Source of the DNA: Opitutia bacterium UBA4506
GTDB taxonomy: Bacteria; Verrucomicrobiota; Verrucomicrobiia; Opitutales; Puniceicoccaceae
Length of the DNA stretch: 48,049 bases
Direction: 5' to 3'
Assembly (NCBI GenBank): GCA_002388665.1
Contig: DGMY01000094.1
Span: 1 to 48,049, forward strand
Shown here: positions 9,390 to 17,836 of the stretch, piece by piece
Position numbering within the stretch: the first letter of the stretch is position 1
How the letters are laid out: the number at the start of each line of letters is the position of its first letter
Notes under the pieces: generated by a model
Database searches by the model: none
Seen by the model: only the letters and a program-made list of their open reading frames with translations
What the model was told of the DNA's origin: nothing
Made by a program: the position numbers and the translations under genes

Positions 9390-11261
9390 TCAACGCTGTG
9401 AAGCACAGGCGGTAAAGCTCGAATGATCTCCCATGCCACTGTCCAAACGGCGATCTAATTCGAATGCTGCACTGATCAGCGACAGGTGGGTAAAGGCCTG
9501 CGGTAAGTTTCCTAGAGCGCGCCCCTCTGAACTGATCTGCTCTGAGAATAGCCCGAGCGGGCTCGCATAGCTCAACATTTTCTCGAAATAATGCCTAGCT
9601 TGGAGGGTATCTCCAGCCCGCGAAAGGCATTCAATAAACCAAAATGAACAAATCGAGAATGTACCATCCTCCCCCTCGAGATGCTCATCAAAGGCTTCAT
9701 TCACCCTATACCGATACACCAAAGAATCTTCGGTCAACTCCCGTTGGATCGCTTTCAAAGTAGAGAGCCATTTCGGATCGGTGGGACTGATAAATCTCAC
9801 GAGCGGCATGATCAGCGCGCTAGCGTCCAGTGACTCCGTACCCTTGAATTGAACAAACGACTGCTTCTCCTCGGACCAAAAATCCTGAAAAACGCTTTCG
9901 TAGGCAGCATCTCTCGCGAGAATCCACCGTTCAAGCGGCGCGGGCCGGCTGCGCTTCAACGCCAGCCGAATCCCTCGGTCAAGCGCGACCCAACTCATCA
10001 CTCTGGAATACAGAAATTCGCGCTTCCCGTCCCGGATCTCCCAAATCCCCATGTCGGGCTCATTCCAATGCTCCTCCACGAAATCAACAAGCTTTCGGAT
10101 TTGAGTCCAAAGCTGATGGGATACCGGCGATCCGAACTTATCGTACAAATACAACGAGTCCATCAGTTCGCCGTAGATATCCAACTGAAACTGGTCGTTG
10201 TTCGTCGAACCTATCCGGATCGGTTTCGAGTGGCGGTACCCCTCTAAATGGTCGAGAGTAAATTCACCGGTAACCGGCGTTCCATCGATCTTGTACATTA
10301 CGTTGAGATGGCTCCCGTGCTCCAGGGGTTCGACCCTCCGCTCAAGCCAGCCCATAAATCCTGAAGCTTCTTCCGTAAAACCGAGCCTCATGAACGCGTA
10401 TGTAGTAAACGCGGCATCTCGCAACCAAGTATAACGATAGTCCCAGTTCCGTTCCCCTCCCGGATAGTTGGGAAAACCAAAGGACGGAGCCGCTACCACC
10501 GATCCATGGCGTCGCGAGGTCAACAATTTCAACGCCAACGCCGAGCGCTGTACCGTCTCCCTCCAACGCCCCTTGTAGGTGCATTTCGACAACCAATTCC
10601 TCCAAAAGCCGGCCGTATCCTTAAATGCCCGTGATGAAAAATCAGAGACCGATTCAGTTGCGGGTTCACCCTCCCCTGATTCTAAAACGAAAGAAACCGA
10701 TTCCCCTGCCTTCAGCCGAAAACGGGCTACCAGATCCTTCCCTTCGACCGAAATATCACAATCGGATCGGAAGCGCAGCGATAGGCCCTCTCCACACAAA
10801 CTATACCCCTCGGAAGTTCTTTCAATCCGGTGCCCATCCCTCGCGTAATTAAAGCGGGGAGCGCATCTCATCTCAAACTCAACCTCTCCATGTACTGCCT
10901 TTGCCCTCCGGACCAGCGCTTGGTTCGTCTGCTTCTCGTGTACAACCATGAGGTCGGTGACTTCAGCAATCCCCTCCTTCGACAGGAAACGGGACAGCAA
11001 AATATTGGTCTCGGGGAAATAGATCTTCTTCTCCGTTACATCGCTCAGTCTAGGGGTCAAAGAGAAGCACCCCCCTTTCCTGCGGTCCACGTGCGCAGCG
11101 AAAATCGACGGCGAATCAAACTCAGGCAAACAAAGGAAATCGATTCGAGCCCCTGGCCCCACTAACGCCACGGTAGAGAGATCGCCGATGATCCCGTACT
11201 CCTCGATTAAGGGATAATCCTCCAAAGACATCTCCGCGCTCTTTTCGTTCGGGGTCGTCAT
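9390..11261 (-). CDS. glycoside hydrolase family 15 protein (glucoamylase/trehalase-like)
   Basis: A 623-aa GH15 enzyme, a family of inverting glucoamylases, trehalases and related alpha-glucan hydrolases. The N-terminal beta-sandwich begins with YPLIEEYGIIGDLSTVALVG and contains IDFLCLPEFDSPSIF; the (alpha/alpha)6 barrel has NWDYRYTWLRDAAF, the general-acid region MGIWEIRDGKREFLYSRVMSW, and the general-base region EGRALGNLPQAFTHLSLI. There is no signal peptide, so a cytoplasmic role in trehalose or glycogen turnover is likely. ATG at 11261 is chosen because the family starts a few residues before YPxIEDYG; the open frame continues 36 codons upstream into what is probably the promoter. Divergent from the ATP-grasp gene at 11395. 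Substrate is not decidable from sequence. Confidence 0.93.
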   Translation of the reverse strand: MTTPNEKSAEMSLEDYPLIEEYGIIGDLSTVALVGPGARIDFLCLPEFDSPSIFAAHVDRRKGGCFSLTPRLSDVTEKKIYFPETNILLSRFLSKEGIAEVTDLMVVHEKQTNQALVRRAKAVHGEVEFEMRCAPRFNYARDGHRIERTSEGYSLCGEGLSLRFRSDCDISVEGKDLVARFRLKAGESVSFVLESGEGEPATESVSDFSSRAFKDTAGFWRNWLSKCTYKGRWRETVQRSALALKLLTSRRHGSVVAAPSFGFPNYPGGERNWDYRYTWLRDAAFTTYAFMRLGFTEEASGFMGWLERRVEPLEHGSHLNVMYKIDGTPVTGEFTLDHLEGYRHSKPIRIGSTNNDQFQLDIYGELMDSLYLYDKFGSPVSHQLWTQIRKLVDFVEEHWNEPDMGIWEIRDGKREFLYSRVMSWVALDRGIRLALKRSRPAPLERWILARDAAYESVFQDFWSEEKQSFVQFKGTESLDASALIMPLVRFISPTDPKWLSTLKAIQRELTEDSLVYRYRVNEAFDEHLEGEDGTFSICSFWFIECLSRAGDTLQARHYFEKMLSYASPLGLFSEQISSEGRALGNLPQAFTHLSLISAAFELDRRLDSGMGDHSSFTACASQR

Positions 11262-11278
11262 GGGAGGATGTAAAACCC

Positions 11279-11297
11279 GTTCACCCATTGGGTCAAC
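11279..11297. promoter_or_regulatory. near-perfect palindrome between divergent GH15 and ATP-grasp genes
   Basis: GTTCACCCATTGGGTCAAC is a 19-nt palindrome centred on 11288, with 8 of 9 pairs matching. It lies in the 133-nt space between the GH15 start (11261) and the ATP-grasp start (11395), where the promoters of both should be. Size and symmetry suit a dimeric regulator such as LacI, GntR or TetR type; no regulator gene is adjacent. Confidence 0.35.
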
Positions 11298-11394
11298 CAT
11301 TCCCCCGAAACTCGACACTCGTATTAGATCTGACGATAGATTTGCGAATTCGATTGGTTCACTCAGCAAGGCATGCTATTTGCTTTACTCAACC

Positions 11395-12834
11395 ATGGAC
11401 TTCTCATCATACGAGGTTGGAGATTTCTTCGACGAAATGTTCGAAGAGGACGGCACGATACGGCCTCACTACCAAGGAATTTACGAGCGATTGAAGGACC
11501 TGCCTCCCGCCGAAATGTTGCAAAAGCAAAAGGCGGTTGACCGCGCCTTTCTCCGGCAGGGAGTCACCTTCACCGTTTACAATGACGAGCAAGGGACGGA
11601 ACGCATCTTCCCTTTCGATTTATTCCCCAGGATCATCCCCGGAGATGAATGGGAAACGCTGGAGAGGGGCCTCACCCCGCGGATCACCGCCCTCAACCTT
11701 TTTCTCAAGGATATCTACTCCGAGCAAAGGATCATCAAAGAAGACATTATCCCGCGTTCGTACATCGAGTCCGCGCCGTATTTCAGGCCAGAATTCATGC
11801 ACGTTCCGGTGCCCAAGGATATCTACATCCATATCTGCGGAACCGATCTGATTAGAGACCAAAACGGAGAATACCTAGTCCTCGAGGACAACGCCCGTTC
11901 GCCGTCAGGAGTGTCTTACCTACTCGAGAACCGGGAAGCGATGAAGAAAGTGTTTCCACACTTCTTCCCAAACACCGGTACGCGATCCGTGGACCGGTAC
12001 ACCGAGGATCTACTCGAAACACTCAAATATATCGCGCCGGAGGGAGTCGACGACCCAACGGCTGTTCTCCTCACCCCGGGAGTTTACAATAGTGCCTACT
12101 TCGAGCACAGCCTCCTCGCCCGCCGCATGGGTATTGAGATCGTCGAGGGTAGCGATTTGGTCGTCGAAAATAGTTTCGTCTACATGCGAACGACCGAAGG
12201 GCTCAAGCGGGTGGATGTGATCTACAGGCGGATCGATGATGACTTCTTGGATCCGGATGTATTCCGCGAGGACTCTCTCCTGGGGGTACGGGGGCTTGTA
12301 GACGCATATCGCAAAGGAAACGTCAGTCTCGCCAACTCCATCGGCACCGGGGTCGCTGATGACAAGCTAATTTACAAGTATGTACCGGACATGATCCGGT
12401 TCTACATGTCCGAAGAACCGCTCCTTGCAAGCGTTGATACCTATGTAGCCGACGACCCCAAGGAAAGAAGCTATATCCTCGATAATCTCGCAAACCTTGT
12501 CGTTAAATCTACAAACGAGGCGGGTGGATACGGCATGCTCATCGGGCCCCATTCTACCCGGTCGGAGATCGAGACCTTCCGAGATTTGATCAATGCGAAT
12601 CCACGAAATTTCATTGCTCAACCACCGATCTCCCTTTCGCGGCACCCGACGATCACCGAAGAGGGCATACAGGGGCGCCATGTTGACCTTCGCCCCTACA
12701 TTCTTTGCGGCAAGAAGATCTCGATCCTTCCCGGCGGACTCACTCGAGTCGCCCTGCGCAAAGGGTCGCTAGTCGTCAATTCCTCACAAGGCGGAGGCAG
12801 TAAGGACACTTGGGTCCTGTACGGAGAATCCTAA
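11395..12834 (+). CDS. circularly permuted ATP-grasp protein (type 2)
   Basis: A 479-aa member of the circularly permuted ATP-grasp family (formerly DUF404/DUF407). Conserved blocks in order: FPFDLFPRIIPGDEW (72-86), GTDLIRD..GEYLVLEDN with ARSPSGVSY (149-174), VIYRRIDDDFLDP (275-287), GTGVADDK (317-324), LVVKSTNEAGGYGM with the ATP-loop lysine and glycines (368-381), GRHVDLRPY (427-435) and QGGGSKDTWVL (465-475). Comparative genomics predicts these proteins to be amide- or peptide-bond-forming ligases acting with alpha-E proteins; the substrate is unknown. ATG at 11395 is chosen because the family begins MDF..YEVGDFFDEMF; the frame stays open upstream but only through the promoter region. 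The alpha-E gene follows after 2 nt, so the two form an operon. Confidence 0.93.
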   Translation: MDFSSYEVGDFFDEMFEEDGTIRPHYQGIYERLKDLPPAEMLQKQKAVDRAFLRQGVTFTVYNDEQGTERIFPFDLFPRIIPGDEWETLERGLTPRITALNLFLKDIYSEQRIIKEDIIPRSYIESAPYFRPEFMHVPVPKDIYIHICGTDLIRDQNGEYLVLEDNARSPSGVSYLLENREAMKKVFPHFFPNTGTRSVDRYTEDLLETLKYIAPEGVDDPTAVLLTPGVYNSAYFEHSLLARRMGIEIVEGSDLVVENSFVYMRTTEGLKRVDVIYRRIDDDFLDPDVFREDSLLGVRGLVDAYRKGNVSLANSIGTGVADDKLIYKYVPDMIRFYMSEEPLLASVDTYVADDPKERSYILDNLANLVVKSTNEAGGYGMLIGPHSTRSEIETFRDLINANPRNFIAQPPISLSRHPTITEEGIQGRHVDLRPYILCGKKISILPGGLTRVALRKGSLVVNSSQGGGSKDTWVLYGES

Positions 12835-12836
12835 TC

Positions 12837-13799
12837 ATGTTATCCAGAGTTGCAGAATCACTTTATTGGATCGGTCGCTACATCGAGCGCGCGGACAACA
12901 TTGCCCGGCTTTTAGATGTAAACCTAAACATCCTCACTGACTTCAAGGACCTGAACGACTCTCGGCTCGTCGAGCACTGGGAGCCCATTATTCGCAGTAC
13001 CGGAGACTGGGACCTATTTAATTCCCTAGGATACAAACCCAATTCTCGCGCCGCGACGGACTTCCTGACCTTCGACCGTTCAAATCCGAACTCCATCATC
13101 AGCTGCCTCATCGCAGCTCGTCAGAATGCACGCATCATCCGCGATCAGATTCCCAGCGAGGTTTTTGAGGCGATCAATGATGCCTATCTCGACCTCCGTG
13201 ACTCAGGATCCGACGAAATTTGGAAAGAGGGACCGTACCAGTTCTACAACGCCATCCAAAATTTTTCCCAGCTCTTTCAAGGGATGGTTGCCTCCACCGT
13301 CGTCCGCGGTCTCGGGTACTATTTCATGGAGACCGGTAAATTCCTGGAGAGAGCGGACAAGACCAGCCGTATTCTCGATATCAAATACCACATCTTGCTC
13401 CCCCGAGTTCAAGACGTTGGTGGCGTCGTGGATACCGCCCAATGGACTGCCATCCTTCGCTCATGCAGTGCCTTTGAACCCTATCACAGAAACTTTGCCA
13501 CTGTCGTGGACCCGGCTCTTGTCACCGAATTTCTTATATTCTCTGCAAAATTCCCGCGAGCCATCCGATACTCCCTCGCTCGCCTCGGAGATCACTTGGG
13601 CCGCATTTCACGCAATAAACACGACCGCTTTTCCAATGAAGCCGAGAGAGAATGTGGTCGCCTCTATAGCGATCTGACCTACGTCTCCGTAGAAGAGGTC
13701 CTCGACCAAGGTCTTCACGAATACCTCGATTACCTCCAACACCGATTAAACAGAGTCGGCGGAGCCATTCACGAAACCTTTTTTGGAGTTCCGGATTAA
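12837..13799 (+). CDS. alpha-E domain protein (DUF403)
   Basis: A 320-aa, almost entirely helical protein. The N terminus MLSRVAESLYWIGRYIERADNI is the signature of the alpha-E (DUF403) family, and the conserved GxY/F..GKFLERADKTSRILD segment lies at mid-length. Alpha-E proteins are the constant partner of circularly permuted ATP-grasp proteins and are thought to assist the same peptide- or amide-forming reaction; the molecular role is not established. The start at 12837 is 2 nt beyond the ATP-grasp stop; an upstream start at 12810 would overlap that gene and add unrelated residues. The transglutaminase-like and Anbu-type peptidase genes that often complete this cluster are absent. Convergent with metW, 40 nt away. 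Confidence 0.92.
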   Translation: MLSRVAESLYWIGRYIERADNIARLLDVNLNILTDFKDLNDSRLVEHWEPIIRSTGDWDLFNSLGYKPNSRAATDFLTFDRSNPNSIISCLIAARQNARIIRDQIPSEVFEAINDAYLDLRDSGSDEIWKEGPYQFYNAIQNFSQLFQGMVASTVVRGLGYYFMETGKFLERADKTSRILDIKYHILLPRVQDVGGVVDTAQWTAILRSCSAFEPYHRNFATVVDPALVTEFLIFSAKFPRAIRYSLARLGDHLGRISRNKHDRFSNEAERECGRLYSDLTYVSVEEVLDQGLHEYLDYLQHRLNRVGGAIHETFFGVPD

Positions 13800-13839
13800 T
13801 TCGCATCTCATCGACCACTGAAATGCGGGCTGAAAACGC

Positions 13840-14481
13840 CTATTGAGGTCTCTGAATTTCGAAGATCGCGTATCCAGCCAACCAATTGGGCAACATCGAG
13901 CATGGTGTTTTCCAATCGCCTCGCAAATACACCGAACGGCTGATCTTTAAATTGTTTCGTTCGGCAAAACCGACTAACTCTCCCACCGACAGGTGGTTGG
14001 ACAAAGGAGACTCTTCCCACCAAAGAGGATACACCGCATTCTTTGTCGTCCGGCCCCGCAAAAGAAAACTAATTCGATTGCGCCAGTACCCTCGATTCAC
14101 CGCGCCGACCAGAACCGATCGGCCGACTGTCAAAGCCTCGGCAATCACTTCCCCCGGCTCTTCAAATAACTCCAAGGTTCGAGTCAGAACCACATAATCA
14201 AAAGAACTCTTTCGGAATCGGCTCAAAGCCCCCGAGACGTCCTCTTGAAAGGCATTGACCCCTCTTTTCACACAAGACGCAATCTTGTCGGGATTTGAAT
14301 CGACTCCGACCCCGTACACCTTCTTTCGATCCATCAACTCGCGGAGCAATACCCCGCGACCGCAGCCAAGGTCCAACACACTGCTGTTCTCCTCGATCCA
14401 CTCCGCCATGATTTCAAAATCAATCTGACGACGTTTGTTTGTCCGTCGAAGGAACGGACTCTTTGGAAATCTCTCGGTCAT
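13840..14481 (-). CDS. metW: methionine biosynthesis protein MetW (SAM-fold methyltransferase-like)
   Basis: A 213-aa class I methyltransferase-fold protein. SAM-binding motif I is VLDLGCGRG at residues 35-43, followed by VGVDSNPDKI (57-66), the acidic motif FQEDV and the post-motif DYVVLTRTLELFEEP. The later NRGYWRNRISFLLRGR and the PLWWEESP/HLSVGELVGFAE blocks are typical of MetW. It overlaps metX by 4 nt (ATGA), the standard metX-metW arrangement; MetW is known to bind and stimulate MetX acyltransferase in several bacteria. Usual members of the family have about 200 aa, so length is normal. Confidence 0.93.
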   Translation of the reverse strand: MTERFPKSPFLRRTNKRRQIDFEIMAEWIEENSSVLDLGCGRGVLLRELMDRKKVYGVGVDSNPDKIASCVKRGVNAFQEDVSGALSRFRKSSFDYVVLTRTLELFEEPGEVIAEALTVGRSVLVGAVNRGYWRNRISFLLRGRTTKNAVYPLWWEESPLSNHLSVGELVGFAERNNLKISRSVYLRGDWKTPCSMLPNWLAGYAIFEIQRPQ

Positions 14482-15626
14482 CGCTCGATTAGGAAGTTTC
14501 GTATGAAGAGCGATAACTCTTCGGAATCGAGCAGAAAGGAATCATGCCCGAATTTCATATCGACCTCGGCGTAGGAAGCATCCTTCCCCGCCCTCAACAA
14601 TGCGGCGGCAACCCGTCGATTGTGCTCCGGAGGAAAGAGCCAATCCGAGGTAAAGCCGATCACCAGCGATCTCGCCGACACCTTGGCAAAAGTTTCTTCG
14701 AGCTCTCCCGATGGGCCATACAAATCAAACCGATCCAACGCTTTCGTGAAGTAAATATAAGTAATCGGATCGAATCGACTGACGAAAACCCGGCCCTGAT
14801 ATCGAAGGTAGCTCTCCACTTCGAATTCGATCTCCTCCAGGGTTTGCTCGGAATCCAACAGCCGCCGTGCTCGACCGAACTTTTCCTCCAGTCCCTCCTC
14901 GGACACATAGGTGATATGCGCCATCATGCGAGCGACCGACAACCCCACATTTGGACCATTGCCCGTCGCGTACTCACCGTTTTGCCAACCCGGATCCTGG
15001 AGGATCGCTGTCCGCCCCACCGCATTAAATGCGATGGCCTGATCGTTCTGGCGTGGAGTCGTCGCTAGAGCGATAATCGATTCTACCCGATCCGGGAAAT
15101 CGATGGCCCATTGCAAAGTTTGCATCCCCCCCATACTGCCGCCGATCACGCAAAACAAACGATCGACACCCAAATGGTCCATCAATTTGGCCTGCGCCGC
15201 CACCATATCACGGATTGTAGGCAATGGAAACGAGAGCCGGTAGGGTTCGCCCGTTTTCGGATTTATACTAGTAGGACCCGTAGAACCTTGGCATCCACCC
15301 AGACAATTACTGGACACGACATAGAATCGATTGGTGTCGATAGGCTTTCCGGGCCCAATCATCTGATTCCACCAACCCGGCTTCCGGTCCTGGAGAGAAT
15401 AGACTCCAGCGCTGTGGTGATCTCCGCTCAATGCATGGCAGATCAAAATCGCATTACTCTTCTCGCGATTTAGCTTCCCGTAGGTTTCGTAGCGCAGTTG
15501 AAACGAGGGAATTGTTTCACCACTCTCAAACCGAAACTCTTCTTCGCAGAGAAAATCCTGATAGCGCACGATCCCGACTTCTCCGGAAACCGGAGATTCC
15601 GAATGGATCTGCGAAGCGTCGTTCAT
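14478..15626 (-). CDS. metX: homoserine O-acyltransferase MetX
   Basis: A 382-aa alpha/beta-hydrolase-fold acyltransferase that activates homoserine (acetyl-CoA or succinyl-CoA donor) as the first committed step of methionine synthesis. The nucleophile elbow GGSMGGMQ carries Ser164; the family signatures ILICHALSGDHH (60-71), SSNCLGGCQGSTGP (105-118) and NGPNVGLSVARMMAHITY follow; the catalytic Asp lies in SDWLFPP and His in FGHDSFL near the end. Acetyl or succinyl specificity cannot be decided here. ATG at 15626 is preferred; an upstream in-frame start at 15665 only adds 13 unconserved residues. Translationally coupled to metW. No SAM riboswitch-like leader fits in the 63 nt upstream. Confidence 0.95.
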   Translation of the reverse strand: MNDASQIHSESPVSGEVGIVRYQDFLCEEEFRFESGETIPSFQLRYETYGKLNREKSNAILICHALSGDHHSAGVYSLQDRKPGWWNQMIGPGKPIDTNRFYVVSSNCLGGCQGSTGPTSINPKTGEPYRLSFPLPTIRDMVAAQAKLMDHLGVDRLFCVIGGSMGGMQTLQWAIDFPDRVESIIALATTPRQNDQAIAFNAVGRTAILQDPGWQNGEYATGNGPNVGLSVARMMAHITYVSEEGLEEKFGRARRLLDSEQTLEEIEFEVESYLRYQGRVFVSRFDPITYIYFTKALDRFDLYGPSGELEETFAKVSARSLVIGFTSDWLFPPEHNRRVAAALLRAGKDASYAEVDMKFGHDSFLLDSEELSLFIRNFLIER

Positions 15627-15689
15627 AAACCTTTGTAAGATGCCGACGGAGCTCCATCGGTTCAACTTTGTTTTAACGACCGTGACGCG

Positions 15690-16730
15690 CTATTCTTTAT
15701 TTGGCCGGGCTACGACTCCGGGAAACGGTTCGTCCGAAAACAACCGCTCGCCACAGCCATTGTCCATCAAATGCCGATCACAAACTCGAAACATCTCAGC
15801 CTCATCCTTCACCCGGCGAATCTCGTGCAGGAACTTACCCTCAGGATCAACCCCTTCTCCTATAAATACCAGATACCGCTTCAAGTGGGCCACTCGATAG
15901 CGGTCCCCAACTCCCGGATCATATTTCGCCTGATTAAGCCTCTCAATATACTCTCGGACATCCTGAAGTTTCGGCTCGAACACTTTCATTCCCAACGACT
16001 TTTCCCTAATCTGACGAAAGATCCATGGATTCCGAATCGCTCCGCGACCAATCATAGCTCCGTGGCAACCAGTATCGCGAATCACCGAAACCGCAACTGC
16101 CGCAGAAGTGAGGTTTCCATTCGCAAACACAGGACACTTCAGCAATCGCACCGCCTTAGCCATCGATGAGTAATCCACATCTCCGCGATACATCTGCTTA
16201 ACTGTTCGCCCATGAATCGTTAAAAAATCCACCTGATGCCGATCCACTGCCTCCAAACAGGCGTCAAAAGGCTCGTCATCTTCAAACCCAAGCCGACATT
16301 TCACCGAAAAGGTCCCCTGAATTCGCTCTCGCATTTCACCGATGATCTCGTCGACAATTTTTGCATCGCGAAGCAATCCACCGCCAGCATTTCGCCTATA
16401 GATCTTCGGAGCAGGACAACCTAGATTCAGATCTACACCGGCAATTGGATAATCCTCCAATTTCACTCCCGCATCCGCAAGGGCCTTCGCATCGTTTCCC
16501 AGCACCTGCGCGTAAACCGGTCTTCCCGTCTGATTCTCCGTGATGGACCGAAGGGTCTCCCCGTCCAGCGAGGTCGTAGAATGAACCGAGAAATACTCAG
16601 TGAAAAAGTAGTCAGGAGGCCCCATTTCCGCGATCACATGCATGAACGCATGGTCGGTGACGTTCTGCATCGGCGCCAATGCCGATGGGACGGCCCCTTC
16701 CTCAACGAGGCTCGGTAAATTTCCAGTCAT
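15690..16730 (-). CDS. tRNA-dihydrouridine synthase
   Basis: A 346-aa FMN-dependent enzyme that reduces uridines in the D-loop of tRNA. TIM-barrel motifs: LAPMQNVTDHAF (18-29) at the FMN end of strand 1, GVDLNLGCPAPK (98-109, conserved Cys105) followed by RRNAGGGLL, FSVKCRLGFEDDEPF for strand 5, LTIHGRTVKQMYRGDVDY, VFANGNLTS and the FMN phosphate loop GAMIGRGAIRNPWIF. A helical C-terminal domain follows. Assignment to DusA, DusB or DusC is not secure. ATG at 16730 is used; the codon before it is a TTG. The complete RAYT gene ends only 12 nt upstream on the same strand, so dus may be read from a promoter within or beyond it. Confidence 0.94.
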   Translation of the reverse strand: MTGNLPSLVEEGAVPSALAPMQNVTDHAFMHVIAEMGPPDYFFTEYFSVHSTTSLDGETLRSITENQTGRPVYAQVLGNDAKALADAGVKLEDYPIAGVDLNLGCPAPKIYRRNAGGGLLRDAKIVDEIIGEMRERIQGTFSVKCRLGFEDDEPFDACLEAVDRHQVDFLTIHGRTVKQMYRGDVDYSSMAKAVRLLKCPVFANGNLTSAAVAVSVIRDTGCHGAMIGRGAIRNPWIFRQIREKSLGMKVFEPKLQDVREYIERLNQAKYDPGVGDRYRVAHLKRYLVFIGEGVDPEGKFLHEIRRVKDEAEMFRVCDRHLMDNGCGERLFSDEPFPGVVARPNKE

Positions 16731-16742
16731 CAATACCGAAAA

Positions 16743-17702
16743 CTACACCTTTTCTACCTCTCGCTGACAAGTTTTCCTTCGTCGAACCGAGGTTCCCGCA
16801 AAAACTCCGCCGGCGACCCCAACAGACATGGGGCATCGCCTTCGTCTCGTAGCCTCATGAAAGACCAGCATACCCTCCAACAAATCCCGTACAAATCCCT
16901 CTGACCCAAGGATCTTCCCGTTCGTAAAATACCGGTTCCTCTTTAAAAGTTCATTCGAATCACGATCAAAATCCCCAACCCCTGAGTCACGCCCCCCGCC
17001 GCTGAGCTCCCCCTTTCCTCTAAGTATATTCCGATACTCGGAAATCTGCAGTGCCCGACCACCACCCAGGGATCGGATCCCCTCCAACTCAAACTGCCTC
17101 CCTGTGGACGCCTTACCAAAACCACTAAATGCATACTCTCCAGGATCCCGTACTATCCCAGCTCGCACCGGGTTTAAATCGATGTACGCGGCAACCGTCT
17201 TCAACGAAGAGTGCCCACCCTCGACCAACACACTCTTAAACCGATCACTCCAGACCGGTCCAAATCGTTTCTCAAACTGATTAAACCATATAGAAAACCT
17301 CTGCTTCAGAGTCTTCATAAACTCAGAAACATCGCCCATTCGGGCCAAGAGAACGCGTCGCAACGACTCTGCTTCAGCACCACCTTTCGATAGAACCAGC
17401 TCTAGCCGATCCGCCGACATGGGCTGATAGAACCCAGGCTTCGGATACAAAAGCCTAAAGCGCCGAACCAGCTCCTTGTCCGAAGGCCTGTCCACCCCCG
17501 GAACCCGAACAAGTACGTGAAAATGATTCTCCATCAGACAATAGGTAATCACCCGAACCCCCGAAAACTCAGCCACCTTCAACAACATCCTCTGAAGAAC
17601 CTCCCGGTGCCGAACCCCCAATGACCGTTCACCATTTACGGTCCGCGACATGCAATGATACACCGCATCAACACCCCGAATCTTTATCCTCCCCCCTCTC
17701 AT
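16743..17702 (-). CDS. REP-associated tyrosine transposase (RAYT), complete
   Basis: A 319-aa Y1/HUH transposase with both catalytic elements: the metal-binding His-hydrophobe-His in ENHFHVLV (His60, His62) and the catalytic tyrosine in AAYIDLNPVRAGIV (Tyr173). Between them is the conserved FMKTLKQRF..WFN..FGPVWSDRFKS block. A long C-terminal extension holds RYFTNGKILGSEGFVRDLL, shared with the two edge copies, then a basic tail (RRRKTCQREVEKV). The tail differs from the GLRK..FG end of the edge copies. No flanking insertion-sequence ends were found, as expected for RAYTs. It sits between lpxC/fabZ (divergent) and dus (same strand). All motifs are intact, so an active enzyme is likely; its DNA target is unknown. 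Confidence 0.92.
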   Translation of the reverse strand: MRGGRIKIRGVDAVYHCMSRTVNGERSLGVRHREVLQRMLLKVAEFSGVRVITYCLMENHFHVLVRVPGVDRPSDKELVRRFRLLYPKPGFYQPMSADRLELVLSKGGAEAESLRRVLLARMGDVSEFMKTLKQRFSIWFNQFEKRFGPVWSDRFKSVLVEGGHSSLKTVAAYIDLNPVRAGIVRDPGEYAFSGFGKASTGRQFELEGIRSLGGGRALQISEYRNILRGKGELSGGGRDSGVGDFDRDSNELLKRNRYFTNGKILGSEGFVRDLLEGMLVFHEATRRRRCPMSVGVAGGVFAGTSVRRRKTCQREVEKV

Positions 17703-17750
17703 CGCATCCTATAGCAAATCAAAAAATCCCATACCGCAAGTATTTAATTC

Positions 17751-17758
17751 CTGTCCCT
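17751..17758 (-). repeat. AGGGACAG motif upstream of the RAYT gene
   Basis: In the orientation of the transposase, AGGGACAG followed by GAATTAAATA lies 49 nt before its ATG. The same octamer occurs at 47835-47842 beside the third RAYT copy, there in inverted position relative to its gene. It may be part of the recognition sequence of this family; an 8-mer shared twice is weak evidence. Confidence 0.3.
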
Positions 17759-17836
17759 TAGCTTTGATAACAAGAGAATCTTGCATCATACGATTTCGCC
17801 TGATTGCTTGTAGTCGCACAAAACTGACAGTACTGA

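Noticed and set aside
11262..11369. Longer GH15 N terminus of 36 residues
   Set aside because: Not shared with the family and would place coding sequence over the divergent promoter region and palindrome.
15627..15689. SAM riboswitch upstream of metX
   Set aside because: Only 63 nt separate metX from dus and no riboswitch-like helices are visible.
17764..17794. TTGATA with a CATACGAT region as lpxC/fabZ promoter, overlapping the palindrome CAAGA-GAA-TCTTG
   Set aside because: Spacing to any acceptable -10 is off and the 5-bp palindrome is too short to stand out from chance.
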